Assembly: GCA_013290025.1 (NCBI GenBank)
Contig: JABCYV010000013.1
Location: forward strand, 1-38,260
Length of the DNA: 38,260 nt
Direction of reading: 5' to 3'
Origin: Acidobacteriota bacterium
GTDB taxonomy: Bacteria; Acidobacteriota; Terriglobia; Terriglobales; Acidobacteriaceae
A program made the translations under genes and the position numbers. Numbering within the stretch: the first letter of the stretch is position 1; each line of letters starts with the position of its first letter. Shown piece after piece: positions 12,541 to 22,065 of this stretch. Under the pieces are notes generated by a model, which saw nothing but the letters and a program-made list of their open reading frames with translations, was not told the DNA's origin and did not search any database.

Positions 12541-14718
12541 CTATTTTGCCGGAGCCGATTCCTCGAGACCGCGGTGCTTCAGCATCGCTTTCGTGTTGGG
12601 GGGCGCTCCGCGCCAAGACTCGTACATTTTGGCAAGGTCTTCGGTATTGCCGCGAGAAAGGATCATTTGGCGAAAACGATCGCCATTGGCACGGGTGAGG
12701 CCACCGTTTTCGACGAACCGTTGGTAGGCATCGTCGGCGAGCATCTCTGTCCAGAGATAGGCGTAGTAGCTGGCGCTGTAGCCGCCTCCCCAGATGTGGC
12801 TGAAGTAGGTGGAGCGATAGCGGGGTGGTACGTAGCTGACGTTAAGGTGGGTCTTCTCGAGCGCTTGCTTCTCGAACTTGTCGGGGTTCTGGAGCGGCTC
12901 GGTGGGCGTGAGCAAGTGCCATTGCATGTCGAGCTCAGCCGCGGCGAGGACTTCGGTCATGTCGTAGCCTTTGTTGAATGTCTCCGACTTCCTGATCTGC
13001 GCGGCGAGTTCCTCGGGCATGGGGGCGCCGGTTTTGTAGTGCTTCGCATAGTGAGTGAAGATCGAGGGGTAGAGTGCCCAGTGCTCGTTGAACTGCGAGG
13101 GAAATTCGACGAAGTCGCGAGCCGTTGCGGTACCGGCGAGCATCGGGTACTCGGCGTCGGAGAACATGCCATGCAGGGCGTGTCCGAACTCGTGGAACAT
13201 AGTAATGACGTCAGTGAAAGTGATTAGAGCAGGTTGGCCTTCGGCCGGCTTGGGCAGGTTGGCGACGTTGTAGACCACTGGGAGGTTCCCCAGCAGGCGT
13301 GACTGCTCAACGAAGTTTGACATCCAGGCTCCGCCGTTTTTGTTGTCACGCTTGAAATAATCGCAGTAGAAAAGTGCAAGGTGCTTGCCGCTCGCGTCGA
13401 AGACCTCGAAGACGCGCACATCCGGATGGTAGACGGGGAGGTCGTGCCGCTCTTTGAAGGTGAGTCCGTAGAGCTGATTGGCTGCGTAGAAGACTCCGTT
13501 CTGCAGCACATTGTCAATCTCGAAGTAGGGCTTTACCTGCGCATCCTCGAGGTTGTAACGAGCTTTGCGGACCTGCTCGGCGTAAAAGTTCCAGTCCCAT
13601 GGCTCGAGCTGGAAACCACCCTTTTGGGCGTCGATTACCGCCTGAATGTCTTGTGCTTCCCGCGCGGCCTTTGCGGTGGCAGCCGGGACGATGGCATCCA
13701 TGAACTGCAGAGCGGCTTCGGGTGTTTTGGCCATTTGATCTTCAAGCTTCCACGCGGCGAAGTTCGGGTGGCCGAGAAGCTTTGCCTTTTGAGCGCGGAG
13801 CTGCGCGAGGCGGGCGATGGTGTCGCGGGTGTCGTTGGCGTCGCCACGCTCGGTGCGATTCCAGGAGTGCTCGAAAATGGTCTGACGAGTGGCGCGTTCG
13901 CTGAGTGAAACCAGGTCGGGCTGTTGCGTGGTGTTCTGAAGCGGAATTACAAAGCCTTCGACCTGTCGGTTCTTGGCCGCCTGAGCGGCGGCTGCGATGC
14001 GAGCCTCGGGGAGGCCGGCGAGCGTGGCTTTATCAGTGGTGGTGTACGCGCTCGCCTTTGTAGCGGCGAGGACTTTATTGGTGAATGCGTCCGAGAGTGA
14101 AGACGCTTCTTCGTTGAGCTTCCTTAGTTCGGTCTTGTCAGCATCGGATAAATTAGCGCCCGCGTGTACGAACTTCTCGTAATAGCGCTCGACCAGGCGG
14201 AGAGACTCAGGGTCGAGCCTGAGCGACGCGCGTTGCTTGTAGATCACGCTTATGCGCTCGAAGAGTTTCGTGTTGAGGTAGATGAAGTCCTCGTGGGCGG
14301 CGAGTTTAGGGGCTTCGATAGTTTTAATTCTCTGGAGGGTCGGGTTGGTGTTTGCACCTGTGACCCCGTCGAATGCAGCCTTGACGCGATCGAGCAATTG
14401 GCCGCTCTTTTCCATCGCGACGATGGTGTTGTCTAAGGTCGGTGCGTCGGGATTGTTGGCGATGATCTGGATTTCAGCCTGCTGCTGTGCCATGCCGGCC
14501 TCGATCGCTGGCTGAAAGTCTTCGTCTTTGATCTTGTCAAAAGGCGGCGCCTGAAACGGCAGCGTACTGGACGCGTAGAAGGGATTGGAGGGGCCGAAAT
14601 CGTTGGTTGGGGCTAGTGCCGGGCTAGGGGGACTTTGGGCGATAGCTTCGGCGCCGATCAGGGTGCTCATGAATAACAGCATAACTTGTGCGGTGTCGGG
14701 TCGACTAGAGATCTTCAT
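12541..14718 (-). CDS. Exported M3-family zinc metallopeptidase (Dcp/oligopeptidase A-like)
   Basis: The 725-residue protein has a signal peptide (about 1-28, MLLFMSTLIGAEAIAQ) and a full M3 architecture. The zinc site HEFGH is at residues 509-513 in TMFHEFGHALHGMF, with the third ligand E538 in FVEFPSQ. The substrate loop GGGYSASYYAYLW lies near the end. M3 enzymes trim oligopeptides; Dcp removes C-terminal dipeptides in the periplasm. The signal peptide points to a periplasmic role in peptide scavenging. Length is normal. The start ATG 14718 has AAGGA about 13 bases upstream, which is long. The amidohydrolase gene is divergent, 198 bases away. Confidence 0.92.
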   Translation of the reverse strand: MKISSRPDTAQVMLLFMSTLIGAEAIAQSPPSPALAPTNDFGPSNPFYASSTLPFQAPPFDKIKDEDFQPAIEAGMAQQQAEIQIIANNPDAPTLDNTIVAMEKSGQLLDRVKAAFDGVTGANTNPTLQRIKTIEAPKLAAHEDFIYLNTKLFERISVIYKQRASLRLDPESLRLVERYYEKFVHAGANLSDADKTELRKLNEEASSLSDAFTNKVLAATKASAYTTTDKATLAGLPEARIAAAAQAAKNRQVEGFVIPLQNTTQQPDLVSLSERATRQTIFEHSWNRTERGDANDTRDTIARLAQLRAQKAKLLGHPNFAAWKLEDQMAKTPEAALQFMDAIVPAATAKAAREAQDIQAVIDAQKGGFQLEPWDWNFYAEQVRKARYNLEDAQVKPYFEIDNVLQNGVFYAANQLYGLTFKERHDLPVYHPDVRVFEVFDASGKHLALFYCDYFKRDNKNGGAWMSNFVEQSRLLGNLPVVYNVANLPKPAEGQPALITFTDVITMFHEFGHALHGMFSDAEYPMLAGTATARDFVEFPSQFNEHWALYPSIFTHYAKHYKTGAPMPEELAAQIRKSETFNKGYDMTEVLAAAELDMQWHLLTPTEPLQNPDKFEKQALEKTHLNVSYVPPRYRSTYFSHIWGGGYSASYYAYLWTEMLADDAYQRFVENGGLTRANGDRFRQMILSRGNTEDLAKMYESWRGAPPNTKAMLKHRGLEESAPAK

Positions 14719-14916
14719 GCTAAGAGGATTCCTTCTCGTTCTATCGTAAGTGCTGCATATGAAATACCCTACAGTAACCTAGGAAGCTGCGCCATCCTGG
14801 GAAGAATCCCTAACCACGACCGCCTGAGAAATGGTGACGTGTAGGATAGCGTTCTCGCCGAGTCCACAGGCGAGGGTCGCATTTATTGCACACGGAATAA
14901 GGCCGCGGTCCTTACT

Positions 14917-16146
14917 ATGCTCTTAGGCTCGGCAATTCTTCCGGCTTTCATTGGCACTATGGCTTTCGAAGGACCCTCAGAGTCATATTTGGCGTTGGTA
15001 GGAGCGACGACCTATGTCAGTCCGACAAAAGAGCCCATCCGCGACAGCGTGGTGCTCATCCGGGCCGGAAAGATAGATGCAGTCGGTAGCAGAGCGCAGG
15101 TGCAAATACCTCGGTCCGCCCAAGTGCTCGACTGTTCGGGCCTGACGATCACGGCCGGTTTTTGGAACAGCCATGTGCACTTCTTTGAGAGGAAGTGGGC
15201 GAACGCGGCGACCATCCCGGCCGCTGAACTCAGCCGGCAGCTTCAGGAGATGCTTACACGCTATGGATTTACCAGCGTGTTCGACCTCGGATCGATGTGG
15301 GAGAACACGCGTAAGCTTCACGATCGCGTCGAGTCTGGGGAAGTGACGGGTCCGAAAATTCGCTCAACCGGAGAGGCACTGATTCCTCCCGGCGCTCTTC
15401 CGTCGGAACAGGTGCTCAGTCTCATGGGGACGATGAAGTTCCCCGCTCCGGAAATAGCCGACGCGGCCCAAGCGGCTGCGGCGTCCAGAAAACTCCTGGA
15501 TGAAGGCGTGGACGGAATAAAGCTGTTCGTCTCTTCACCGCGCAGTTCGTCGCTTCCAGAGAGTGCGATTGAAGCTGCGGTTAGCGAAGCCCACCGCTTG
15601 GGCAAACCTGTCTTCGTTCACCCCAATAGTGGCGCGGACGTGCTGGTTGCGCTTCGCAGCGGGGTTGATGTAATCGGTCATACTACTCCCCCCTCTGGCC
15701 CATGGGACGAAACAATCCTGGCAGCGATGAAGGAACGGAGGGTGGCGCTGACGCCAACGCTTACGCTGTGGAAATATTATGCGCGTCATGATCGCATATC
15801 GGCCCAGGACTTGATCGTGAATACTGAACTCGGCCAGCTGCGAGCCTGGGTCGCCTCCGGGGGAACGGTTCTATTTGGAACTGATCTTGGAGCTGTCGAA
15901 TACGATCCCAGTGAGGAGTACGCCTTGATGGCCGAGGCGGGAATGAGATTTCCTCAGATTCTTGCTTCCCTGACAACTGCGCCCGCCGAGCGATTTGGAG
16001 AGTCAAAGCAATTGGGACAAATCGCCGCAGGTCTGCAGGCAGATCTCGTCGTCCTGAAGGAAGATCCTGCCAAGAACATCAAAGCCCTAACCGCCGTAAA
16101 GTACACGCTGCGTGGCGGGAAAATTATCTATCGCGCAAGCGAGTGA
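14917..16146 (+). CDS. Exported amidohydrolase-family metal-dependent hydrolase
   Basis: The 409-residue protein has amidohydrolase metal ligands in order: H86 and H88 (NSHVHFF), K202 (GIKLFV), H235 (VFVHPN), H255 (VIGHTT) and D323 (FGTDLG). The C-terminal composite beta domain reads LQADLVVLKEDP and VKYTLRGGKIIY. This resembles the imidazolonepropionase-like and Xaa-Pro dipeptidase-like exported amidohydrolases of Acidobacteriota; the substrate is unknown. The N-terminus is hydrophobic (LLGSAILPAFIGTMAF). In frame upstream lies ATT with residues RNKAAVLT and a GGCGAGGG before it, which would make a better signal peptide, so the true start may be a rare ATT at 14881. Confidence 0.85.
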   Translation: MLLGSAILPAFIGTMAFEGPSESYLALVGATTYVSPTKEPIRDSVVLIRAGKIDAVGSRAQVQIPRSAQVLDCSGLTITAGFWNSHVHFFERKWANAATIPAAELSRQLQEMLTRYGFTSVFDLGSMWENTRKLHDRVESGEVTGPKIRSTGEALIPPGALPSEQVLSLMGTMKFPAPEIADAAQAAAASRKLLDEGVDGIKLFVSSPRSSSLPESAIEAAVSEAHRLGKPVFVHPNSGADVLVALRSGVDVIGHTTPPSGPWDETILAAMKERRVALTPTLTLWKYYARHDRISAQDLIVNTELGQLRAWVASGGTVLFGTDLGAVEYDPSEEYALMAEAGMRFPQILASLTTAPAERFGESKQLGQIAAGLQADLVVLKEDPAKNIKALTAVKYTLRGGKIIYRASE

Positions 16147-16471
16147 TCGTGGCGCGGAGCTTCAGGTTTTCCATCGCCTCAGTGGCGAAGTCCGAATTGC
16201 CGCCGGCGATTGACGGCACCAGCAGGACTTCGTCCCCGTCCTGGAAAGCATAAGTGCTCCCACCCAAAAAGCGAATGTCCTCTTCATTGACATAGACGTT
16301 CAGGAACCTGCGAATCTCGCCCGCTTCATCCCGCAGATGAGGCTTGAGCTCTGGAAATTTGCCGTCGAGCACGGAGAACAGTTCTCCCAGATTATTGGCC
16401 GAACACGTGATGCGGTCGGTGCCCGCGGTCAGGCGGCGCAGCGCGGTCGGAATCTGAACGGTGATTGTCAT
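16124..16471 (-). CDS. MoaD/ThiS-family sulfur-carrier-like protein with C-terminal tail
   Basis: The 115-residue protein has the ubiquitin-like fold of the family: MTITVQIPTALRRLT, NLGELFSVLDGKFPEL, RRFLNVYVNEEDIRFL and DGDEVLLVPSIAGG. The conserved di-glycine at residues 90-91 should be C-terminal so that it can be adenylated and thiocarboxylated. Here 24 more residues (NSDFATEAMENLKLRATITR and beyond) follow. Tailed carriers such as QbsE and HcyS are trimmed by a protease before use. The ATG follows the threonine synthase TGA by one base, so the genes are coupled. The tail overlaps the amidohydrolase end by 23 bases, so stop-codon loss is the simplest alternative. Confidence 0.82.
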   Translation of the reverse strand: MTITVQIPTALRRLTAGTDRITCSANNLGELFSVLDGKFPELKPHLRDEAGEIRRFLNVYVNEEDIRFLGGSTYAFQDGDEVLLVPSIAGGNSDFATEAMENLKLRATITRLRDR

Positions 16472-16472
16472 C

Positions 16473-17774
16473 TCAAGCCTCCACGGTTTCTGCAACGGAG
16501 ATCTGGGGAACGTCCAGCGCTTTGTCGAGATATTTGTCGAATTCAGCAATCTTGGGCGGAATGGGCGCTTCCATTTCATACTTGCCCGCGAGCGCATCTG
16601 TGGTCTTCAAACCGTTGCCGGTGATGCACAGCACCGTAGTATCGTCGGACGCGATACGATCTTGCCGGTAGAGCTTGCGGGCGCAGCCGACAGTGACTCC
16701 GCCAGCAGTCTCAGTGAAAATGCCTTCGGTTTCCGCCAGAAGCTGAATGGACGCCACCAGTTCTGGATCGGAGACGTCCTCGGCCCAACCGCCAGTTTTG
16801 GTGATGGTCTTGATGGCATAGTGGCCGTCAGCCGGATTGCCGATGGCGAGTGAGCGCGCCAGCGTTGCCGGCTTTTGTGGCTCGATTTCTGCGTTCCCCG
16901 TCTTTACTGCAGTAGAAATAGGAGAACAGCCAGTGGCCTGGGCGCCGAAGAACTTGACCGGCTTGGGCTCGACCAGTCCGAGTTGAATCAGTTCATCGAA
17001 CGCCTTCTTGATTTTGGTGATTAACGATCCACCCGCCATCGGGACTACGATGTTGTCCGGCAGGCGCCAGCCGAGTTGCTCGGCGATTTCGAAGCCAACC
17101 GTCTTCGAACCCTCGGCATAATAGGGACGCAAATTTACGTTGACGAATCCCCAATGGCGTTCATCAGCAATTTGCGAGCACAGGCGATTGACCTGATCGT
17201 AACTGCCGGCTATGCGGACAAGCTTTGCGCCGAAGACTTGCGTCCCGATAATTTTGGCGGGCTCGAGGTCGGCGGGGATGAAGATCCAGGCATGAAATCC
17301 GTTACGAGCGGCTTGCGCCGCAACAGAATTGGCCAGGTTCCCGGTAGACGAGCAGGCGACGGTGTCGAAGCCGAAATTGCGCGCCTGGGCCAGCGCCACC
17401 GCAACCACGCGGTCTTTGAAGCTCAGTGTGGGCAGGCAGACGGCGTCATTCTTGATGTAAAGATTCTTCGCTCCCAGTCGCTGAGCAAGACGCGGCGCCT
17501 TGAGCAACGGCGTGAATCCCGCAGGCACAGTCGGCCGGAAATTTTCCGGCAAGGGCAATAGATCAGCGTAACGCCACATGCTGGGCGGACCCTGCACGAT
17601 GCGCTCGCGGGTGAAACTGGCGCGGATGGCATCGTAGTCGTAAGTAATCTCAAGGGGAGAGAAGCAATCGTCGCAGATGGAGCGGGGCTGGTTTCCCCAG
17701 CTCTTGCCGCACTCGCGACATCGCAATTCATATTTCGGGATGACGCCCGTAGTAACGCCGGTGCTTGTGCTCAT
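16473..17774 (-). CDS. thrC: Threonine synthase with N-terminal zinc ribbon
   Basis: The 433-residue PLP enzyme of fold type II converts O-phosphohomoserine to threonine. The PLP lysine is K120 in LPTLSFKDRVVAVAL, and CSSTGNLANSVAAQAAR is the phosphate-binding helix. The glycine-rich PLP loop is in NIVVPMAGGSLITKI. An N-terminal zinc ribbon (C19, C22, C34, C37: CRECGKSWG, CDDCF) is typical of archaeal and many bacterial ThrC proteins. It is followed at once by a MoaD/ThiS-like gene, an arrangement that raises the question of whether sulfur transfer is involved. No leader peptide or riboswitch was recognised upstream. Confidence 0.9.
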   Translation of the reverse strand: MSTSTGVTTGVIPKYELRCRECGKSWGNQPRSICDDCFSPLEITYDYDAIRASFTRERIVQGPPSMWRYADLLPLPENFRPTVPAGFTPLLKAPRLAQRLGAKNLYIKNDAVCLPTLSFKDRVVAVALAQARNFGFDTVACSSTGNLANSVAAQAARNGFHAWIFIPADLEPAKIIGTQVFGAKLVRIAGSYDQVNRLCSQIADERHWGFVNVNLRPYYAEGSKTVGFEIAEQLGWRLPDNIVVPMAGGSLITKIKKAFDELIQLGLVEPKPVKFFGAQATGCSPISTAVKTGNAEIEPQKPATLARSLAIGNPADGHYAIKTITKTGGWAEDVSDPELVASIQLLAETEGIFTETAGGVTVGCARKLYRQDRIASDDTTVLCITGNGLKTTDALAGKYEMEAPIPPKIAEFDKYLDKALDVPQISVAETVEA

Positions 17775-18205
17775 GAGCTACTCGCTTTCTTCCTGCGAGC
17801 AGCCGCGGGACGAGTTGTCCGGAAATCGCCCTAAAATACGGAATCCTCTTTGCCTCACCGGAAAACCCAGGAGGAAAAGAGGAACGAGATGCTGGAAATT
17901 CGGCACCCCGAATCTCATGTTCCCCCTTTTGTAGGGCGAGAGTTGACACCGGGCGACCAGAAGATGACTTCTGATCCGGTTGTCGTGGCTTCTCAGGGCT
18001 CGTCCCTCAGCCACTCTTCATGAAATCCAAGGTCTGCTCCGAAGAGCAAACTTGTAGGCAATGATACTGCTCGAGTCTAAGATTCGTCAAGGATTTGTCG
18101 ATGCAGGCGTGAGTTTTCGGACTCAAACGTAATGTCGCGCCGAAAACTGATCCATAACTCAGCGTTCACTGAGTTGTTAGAGACTGAGTGTCAAAGGAGA
18201 CGGCA
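17775..18205. other. Intergenic region between thrC and a small membrane protein gene
   Basis: No coding frame is convincing. On the plus strand there is a perfect dyad AACTCAG-CGTTCA-CTGAGTT (18156-18175), 30 bases before the ATG at 18206. It may be an operator or a leader hairpin. A second weak hairpin, ATTCGG-CACC-CCGAAT, lies near 17897-17912. No T-box, riboswitch or attenuator for thrC was recognised. Confidence 0.45.
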
Positions 18206-18526
18206 ATGGTCATTCACGGATGGGAAGTGACAGCATCTTTTCTCAGCTTTCTAGGAGGCGCGTTCCTAGCCGGCGACGCACTCTTCGCCCAGCGCCATGC
18301 TCTGGAGAAAGAGGGAAAAGAAATTTTGCTGAAGCTGGTCAAGGCGGCAAACGGAACTTACGCAGACGGGCAAAATCGGGAAATATCCTCTGAGCGCGAT
18401 GTGGAGTATTTTTTCATACGACGTTCCCTGGTTTGGAGCCGGCTCGGCTTCGTGCTGATGACGATAGGCTTTGCGATAGATGTAATCACGAAAACTTGTG
18501 CATTTGCTCGGGCTCCTCTTCAATAG
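18206..18526 (+). CDS. Small protein with two transmembrane segments
   Basis: The 106-residue protein starts at ATG 18206 behind AAAGGAG (6 bases); an upstream GTG at 18188 lacks a site. Hydrophobic segments lie at about residues 5-22 (WEVTASFLSFLGGAFLAGDA) and 79-97 (RLGFVLMTIGFAIDVITKT), with a charged soluble loop between. No known domain is recognised. Its 3' end overlaps the convergent ORF 18486-18800 by 41 bases. A dyad in front of it suggests regulation. Confidence 0.6.
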   Translation: MVIHGWEVTASFLSFLGGAFLAGDALFAQRHALEKEGKEILLKLVKAANGTYADGQNREISSERDVEYFFIRRSLVWSRLGFVLMTIGFAIDVITKTCAFARAPLQ

Positions 18527-18800
18527 TGAGAAGAGTCACGTGATCTACGAGGTCTAAGCTTTCGTCAGGACGAGTCTCAACGAGAAATACTACGACGTGA
18601 TCGTCGATCACGGGAATGCACTGGCTTCCATCCATCTGGTTGTGTGGACTAGCGGTCGAGAAATCTCCTTTGAAAAAATCCCGAACCAACTTCTGCCAGC
18701 GCTCAGTTAGAAGTTTCTTGCCGGCAGGAGTTGTGGTCGCGAATAGCAGTGCCAATCTCCGGTCAAACTTCCCCACGCTGTGAAGAATAACGCGGCGCAT
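18486..18800 (-). CDS. Hypothetical protein downstream of an AbrB-domain gene
   Basis: The 104-residue soluble protein has alternating strand and helix character (RLALLFATTTPAGKKLLTER, CIPVIDDHVVVFLVETRPDE). It follows the AbrB-domain gene by 18 bases in the same direction, without a clear ribosome site. The arrangement resembles an antitoxin-toxin pair, but I recognise no toxin fold. It overlaps the convergent membrane-protein gene by 41 bases. It may also be an uncharacterised partner or a chance frame. Confidence 0.45.
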   Translation of the reverse strand: MRRVILHSVGKFDRRLALLFATTTPAGKKLLTERWQKLVRDFFKGDFSTASPHNQMDGSQCIPVIDDHVVVFLVETRPDESLDLVDHVTLLTIEEEPEQMHKFS

Positions 18801-18818
18801 AGCAGCCGAGGTAAAGTT

Positions 18819-19241
18819 CTAGGACTTTTCTTTTTTTACGCGTTGTCCGGCAGTCTTCTTGAGTTTCATTTCTGCAAGCTTCTTAAGCGCTCTCTGGGGA
18901 CCTGACCAGGGCATTTGCGCTTTCGCTCCGCTAGCCATCGCCACCGGTTCGTCTATTTTTTCAGCTTGTTCCCGCAAGCGATCGACGTACCTGTCAAATT
19001 CCTGCGGGGTGTTGAAAGTGGAATATTTCCCCTCGCGAACATCATTCATCGCCAGGCGCTCTTCGCGCGCGGCTTCGTCCGTTCCCGCCACTACGACGCG
19101 GGCGTGACGAAGCTCCACGTGGCCCTTTTCAGTCAGAATCAATTCCAGCAAATCACCTGGTCGAACAGAAAGTTTCGCGGCTATGGCAGATGGAAGCGTG
19201 ACTTGGTTGCGATCACGCAGACGGACGAGTTCACGTAACAC
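18819..19241 (-). CDS. AbrB/MazE/SpoVT-type DNA-binding protein with long C-terminus
   Basis: The N-terminal 45 residues form a swapped-hairpin AbrB domain: LVRLRDRNQVTLPSAIAAKL, SVRPGDLLELILTEKG and VELRHARVVVAG. A charged helical region of about 90 residues follows, ending in a Lys-rich tail (LKKTAGQRVKKEKS). Start GTG 19241 is chosen because GGAGGG lies 5 bases before it; a TTG at 19253 would overlap that site. AbrB domains of this size act as antitoxins or as transition-state-type regulators. The 140-residue length is long for a plain antitoxin. The gene downstream could be its partner. Confidence 0.75.
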   Translation of the reverse strand: MLRELVRLRDRNQVTLPSAIAAKLSVRPGDLLELILTEKGHVELRHARVVVAGTDEAAREERLAMNDVREGKYSTFNTPQEFDRYVDRLREQAEKIDEPVAMASGAKAQMPWSGPQRALKKLAEMKLKKTAGQRVKKEKS

Positions 19242-19364
19242 GATACCCTCCAAAACTTCACTATACCGCTAATCCAATTTTCGTACAATCAGAAACGACA
19301 ACTCGTAAGTCTATGAAATTGCGTAGTCGACGTCCTTAATTTGCCCGCCATTCCCAGTAAAGAC

Positions 19365-20570
<1,206 letters not shown>

Positions 20571-20597
20571 GAACTCCAATTCGCTATGATTTTTCCA

Positions 20598-21106
20598 CTA
20601 CGTACTTAGACCAGTTCTTAAATTGCCCGGCCCATCCCCTACCTTTGCCCTGCCCATAATTTGCTCTAGAACAATAGGTATTTCGAAAAAGTACCGTGCG
20701 CCTTTTCCTTTGGGGCCGCCTATTGCTCTCCGCTCCCCATATCTCGCAACATAGACCAAGTAGGCCTTTTTAGGCCGCAATATTTTCTTAGCGCTCAGCA
20801 GCTTGCCCCTCTCTTCCCGGTCATGATCCGGCTTTCTTTAAGTTCTATTACCGCCCAAGGCGTACTACGCCGAAACACGACCAAATCGGGATATGTCCCG
20901 CAGTCCTTTAGGAAGGGCTTGTTGAGCACCCTAAACTTCCTTGGTTCCTCCTCGCGCTTTGCAAGGAAATTCTTGATCTTGCGCCAGGCAAATGACTGAA
21001 GATCTGCCTCGCAAAATACCTGGTATGAGATGAATGCCCGCTCCATAGACTTCCTGAACGGCCCCTTCATAAACGCGTCGAATTCCTTGATGCTCAGCTT
21101 GTCCAT
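20598..21106 (-). pseudogene. PD-(D/E)XK nuclease-like protein, frameshifted
   Basis: From ATG 21106 the frame gives MDKLSIKEFDAFMKGPFRKS, then YPDLVVFRRSTPWAVIELKE. This is a PD-x(n)-ExK signature of the restriction-endonuclease-like fold. The frame breaks at 20795 after GKRG. The adjacent frame continues GKLLSAKKILRPKKAYLVYV and GPKGKGARYFFEI to 20598. One extra base in the GGGG run near 20799-20804 (coding strand AGAGGGGCAAG) would rejoin them into about 168 residues. It lies 5 bases after the arginase stop, in the same direction. Function unknown; an orphan nuclease-like gene. Confidence 0.6.
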
Positions 21107-21111
21107 GTGTC

Positions 21112-22056
21112 TTAAAGTATTTTCTTCCCGAACGCCGACAGCGTCAGTTCCACCGCCAGATCGGCGGTGCGGTTGTGCTCGTCAATCACCGGATTGACTT
21201 CGACGATCTCGAAACTCAGCAGACGGCCGTGGTCGGCAATGATTTCCATGGCCAAATGGGCTTCACGATAAGTCGCGCCACCGCGAACCGGCGTGCCCAC
21301 ACCGGGCGCATCTTCGGGGTCCACCCAGTCCATATCGAGGGAGACGTGATAGCCGGCAGTGCCGCGTCCGGCCATGCGCAGGGCTTCTTCCATGATGGTG
21401 CGCATGCCGCGTTCGTCGATGTCGCGCATGGTGAAGACTTCGATGCCCGCCCGGCGCACATTTTCCTTTTCGATGGCGTCGATGTCGCGGACGCCGACCA
21501 GCACGCAATTCTCCGGTTTCACTTTGGGTGAGAAGTCGAAAATATTCGCGAGCTCGGCCGGTCCCAGACCCATGATCGCGGCCAACGGCATCCCGTGTAC
21601 ATTGCCGCTGGGCGAACTCTCGGGCGTGTTGATGTCGGTGTGAGCGTCAATCCAAATCAGGCCGACTTTCTGGTTCTGACGCCTGTAGAACTCGGCGACT
21701 CCGGCGACAGTGCCTGCAGCGACCGAATGATCGCCGCCCAGCACCACCGGCACTTTTCCAGCTTCCAGCGTCTTCAAAACAAGGTCGGCATGCTTGGTGC
21801 ACATCGCGGTAATTTCCTTCAGATACTTGGCGCGAGGATCGCCTTCAGACTTCTGCTCAGCGATGGCGACGGCAATGTTTCCGGCGTCTTCGACAACGTG
21901 TCCCAGCGCTTCCAACCTGGCTTCGAGCCCGGCGACGCGCACGGCCGACGGCCCCATGTCGACGCCACGACGTGACTGCCCCAGGTCCAGCGGCACACCG
22001 ATCACGCGAATCTTCTTGGGAGTAATGCTGGAAAACGATGCTGTAGTTTGCGTCAT
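21112..22056 (-). CDS. rocF: Arginase (agmatinase/arginase family)
   Basis: The 314-residue binuclear manganese enzyme hydrolyses arginine to ornithine and urea. Metal ligands are visible: H110 in LGGDHS, D137/H139/D141 in IDAHTD, and D241/D243 in SLDMDWVDP. SGNVHGMPLA and the N-terminal GVPLDLGQSRRGVDMGP favour arginase over agmatinase. The last motif usually reads SFDVDxxDP in arginases; here it is SLDMDWVDPEDAPGVGTP, within the family. An ORF with a nuclease fold lies on either side of the gene, so the arginase is not in an obvious arginine operon. Confidence 0.92.
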   Translation of the reverse strand: MTQTTASFSSITPKKIRVIGVPLDLGQSRRGVDMGPSAVRVAGLEARLEALGHVVEDAGNIAVAIAEQKSEGDPRAKYLKEITAMCTKHADLVLKTLEAGKVPVVLGGDHSVAAGTVAGVAEFYRRQNQKVGLIWIDAHTDINTPESSPSGNVHGMPLAAIMGLGPAELANIFDFSPKVKPENCVLVGVRDIDAIEKENVRRAGIEVFTMRDIDERGMRTIMEEALRMAGRGTAGYHVSLDMDWVDPEDAPGVGTPVRGGATYREAHLAMEIIADHGRLLSFEIVEVNPVIDEHNRTADLAVELTLSAFGKKIL

Positions 22057-22065
22057 AGATGGCCG

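Noticed and set aside
12574-13227. Long plus-strand open frame antisense to the M3 peptidase
   Set aside because: It is the complement of a clear 725-codon gene with intact motifs; it has no ribosome site and no domain.
17775-18187. Riboswitch or attenuator upstream of thrC
   Set aside because: No T-box, threonine-rich leader peptide or known riboswitch core was recognised.
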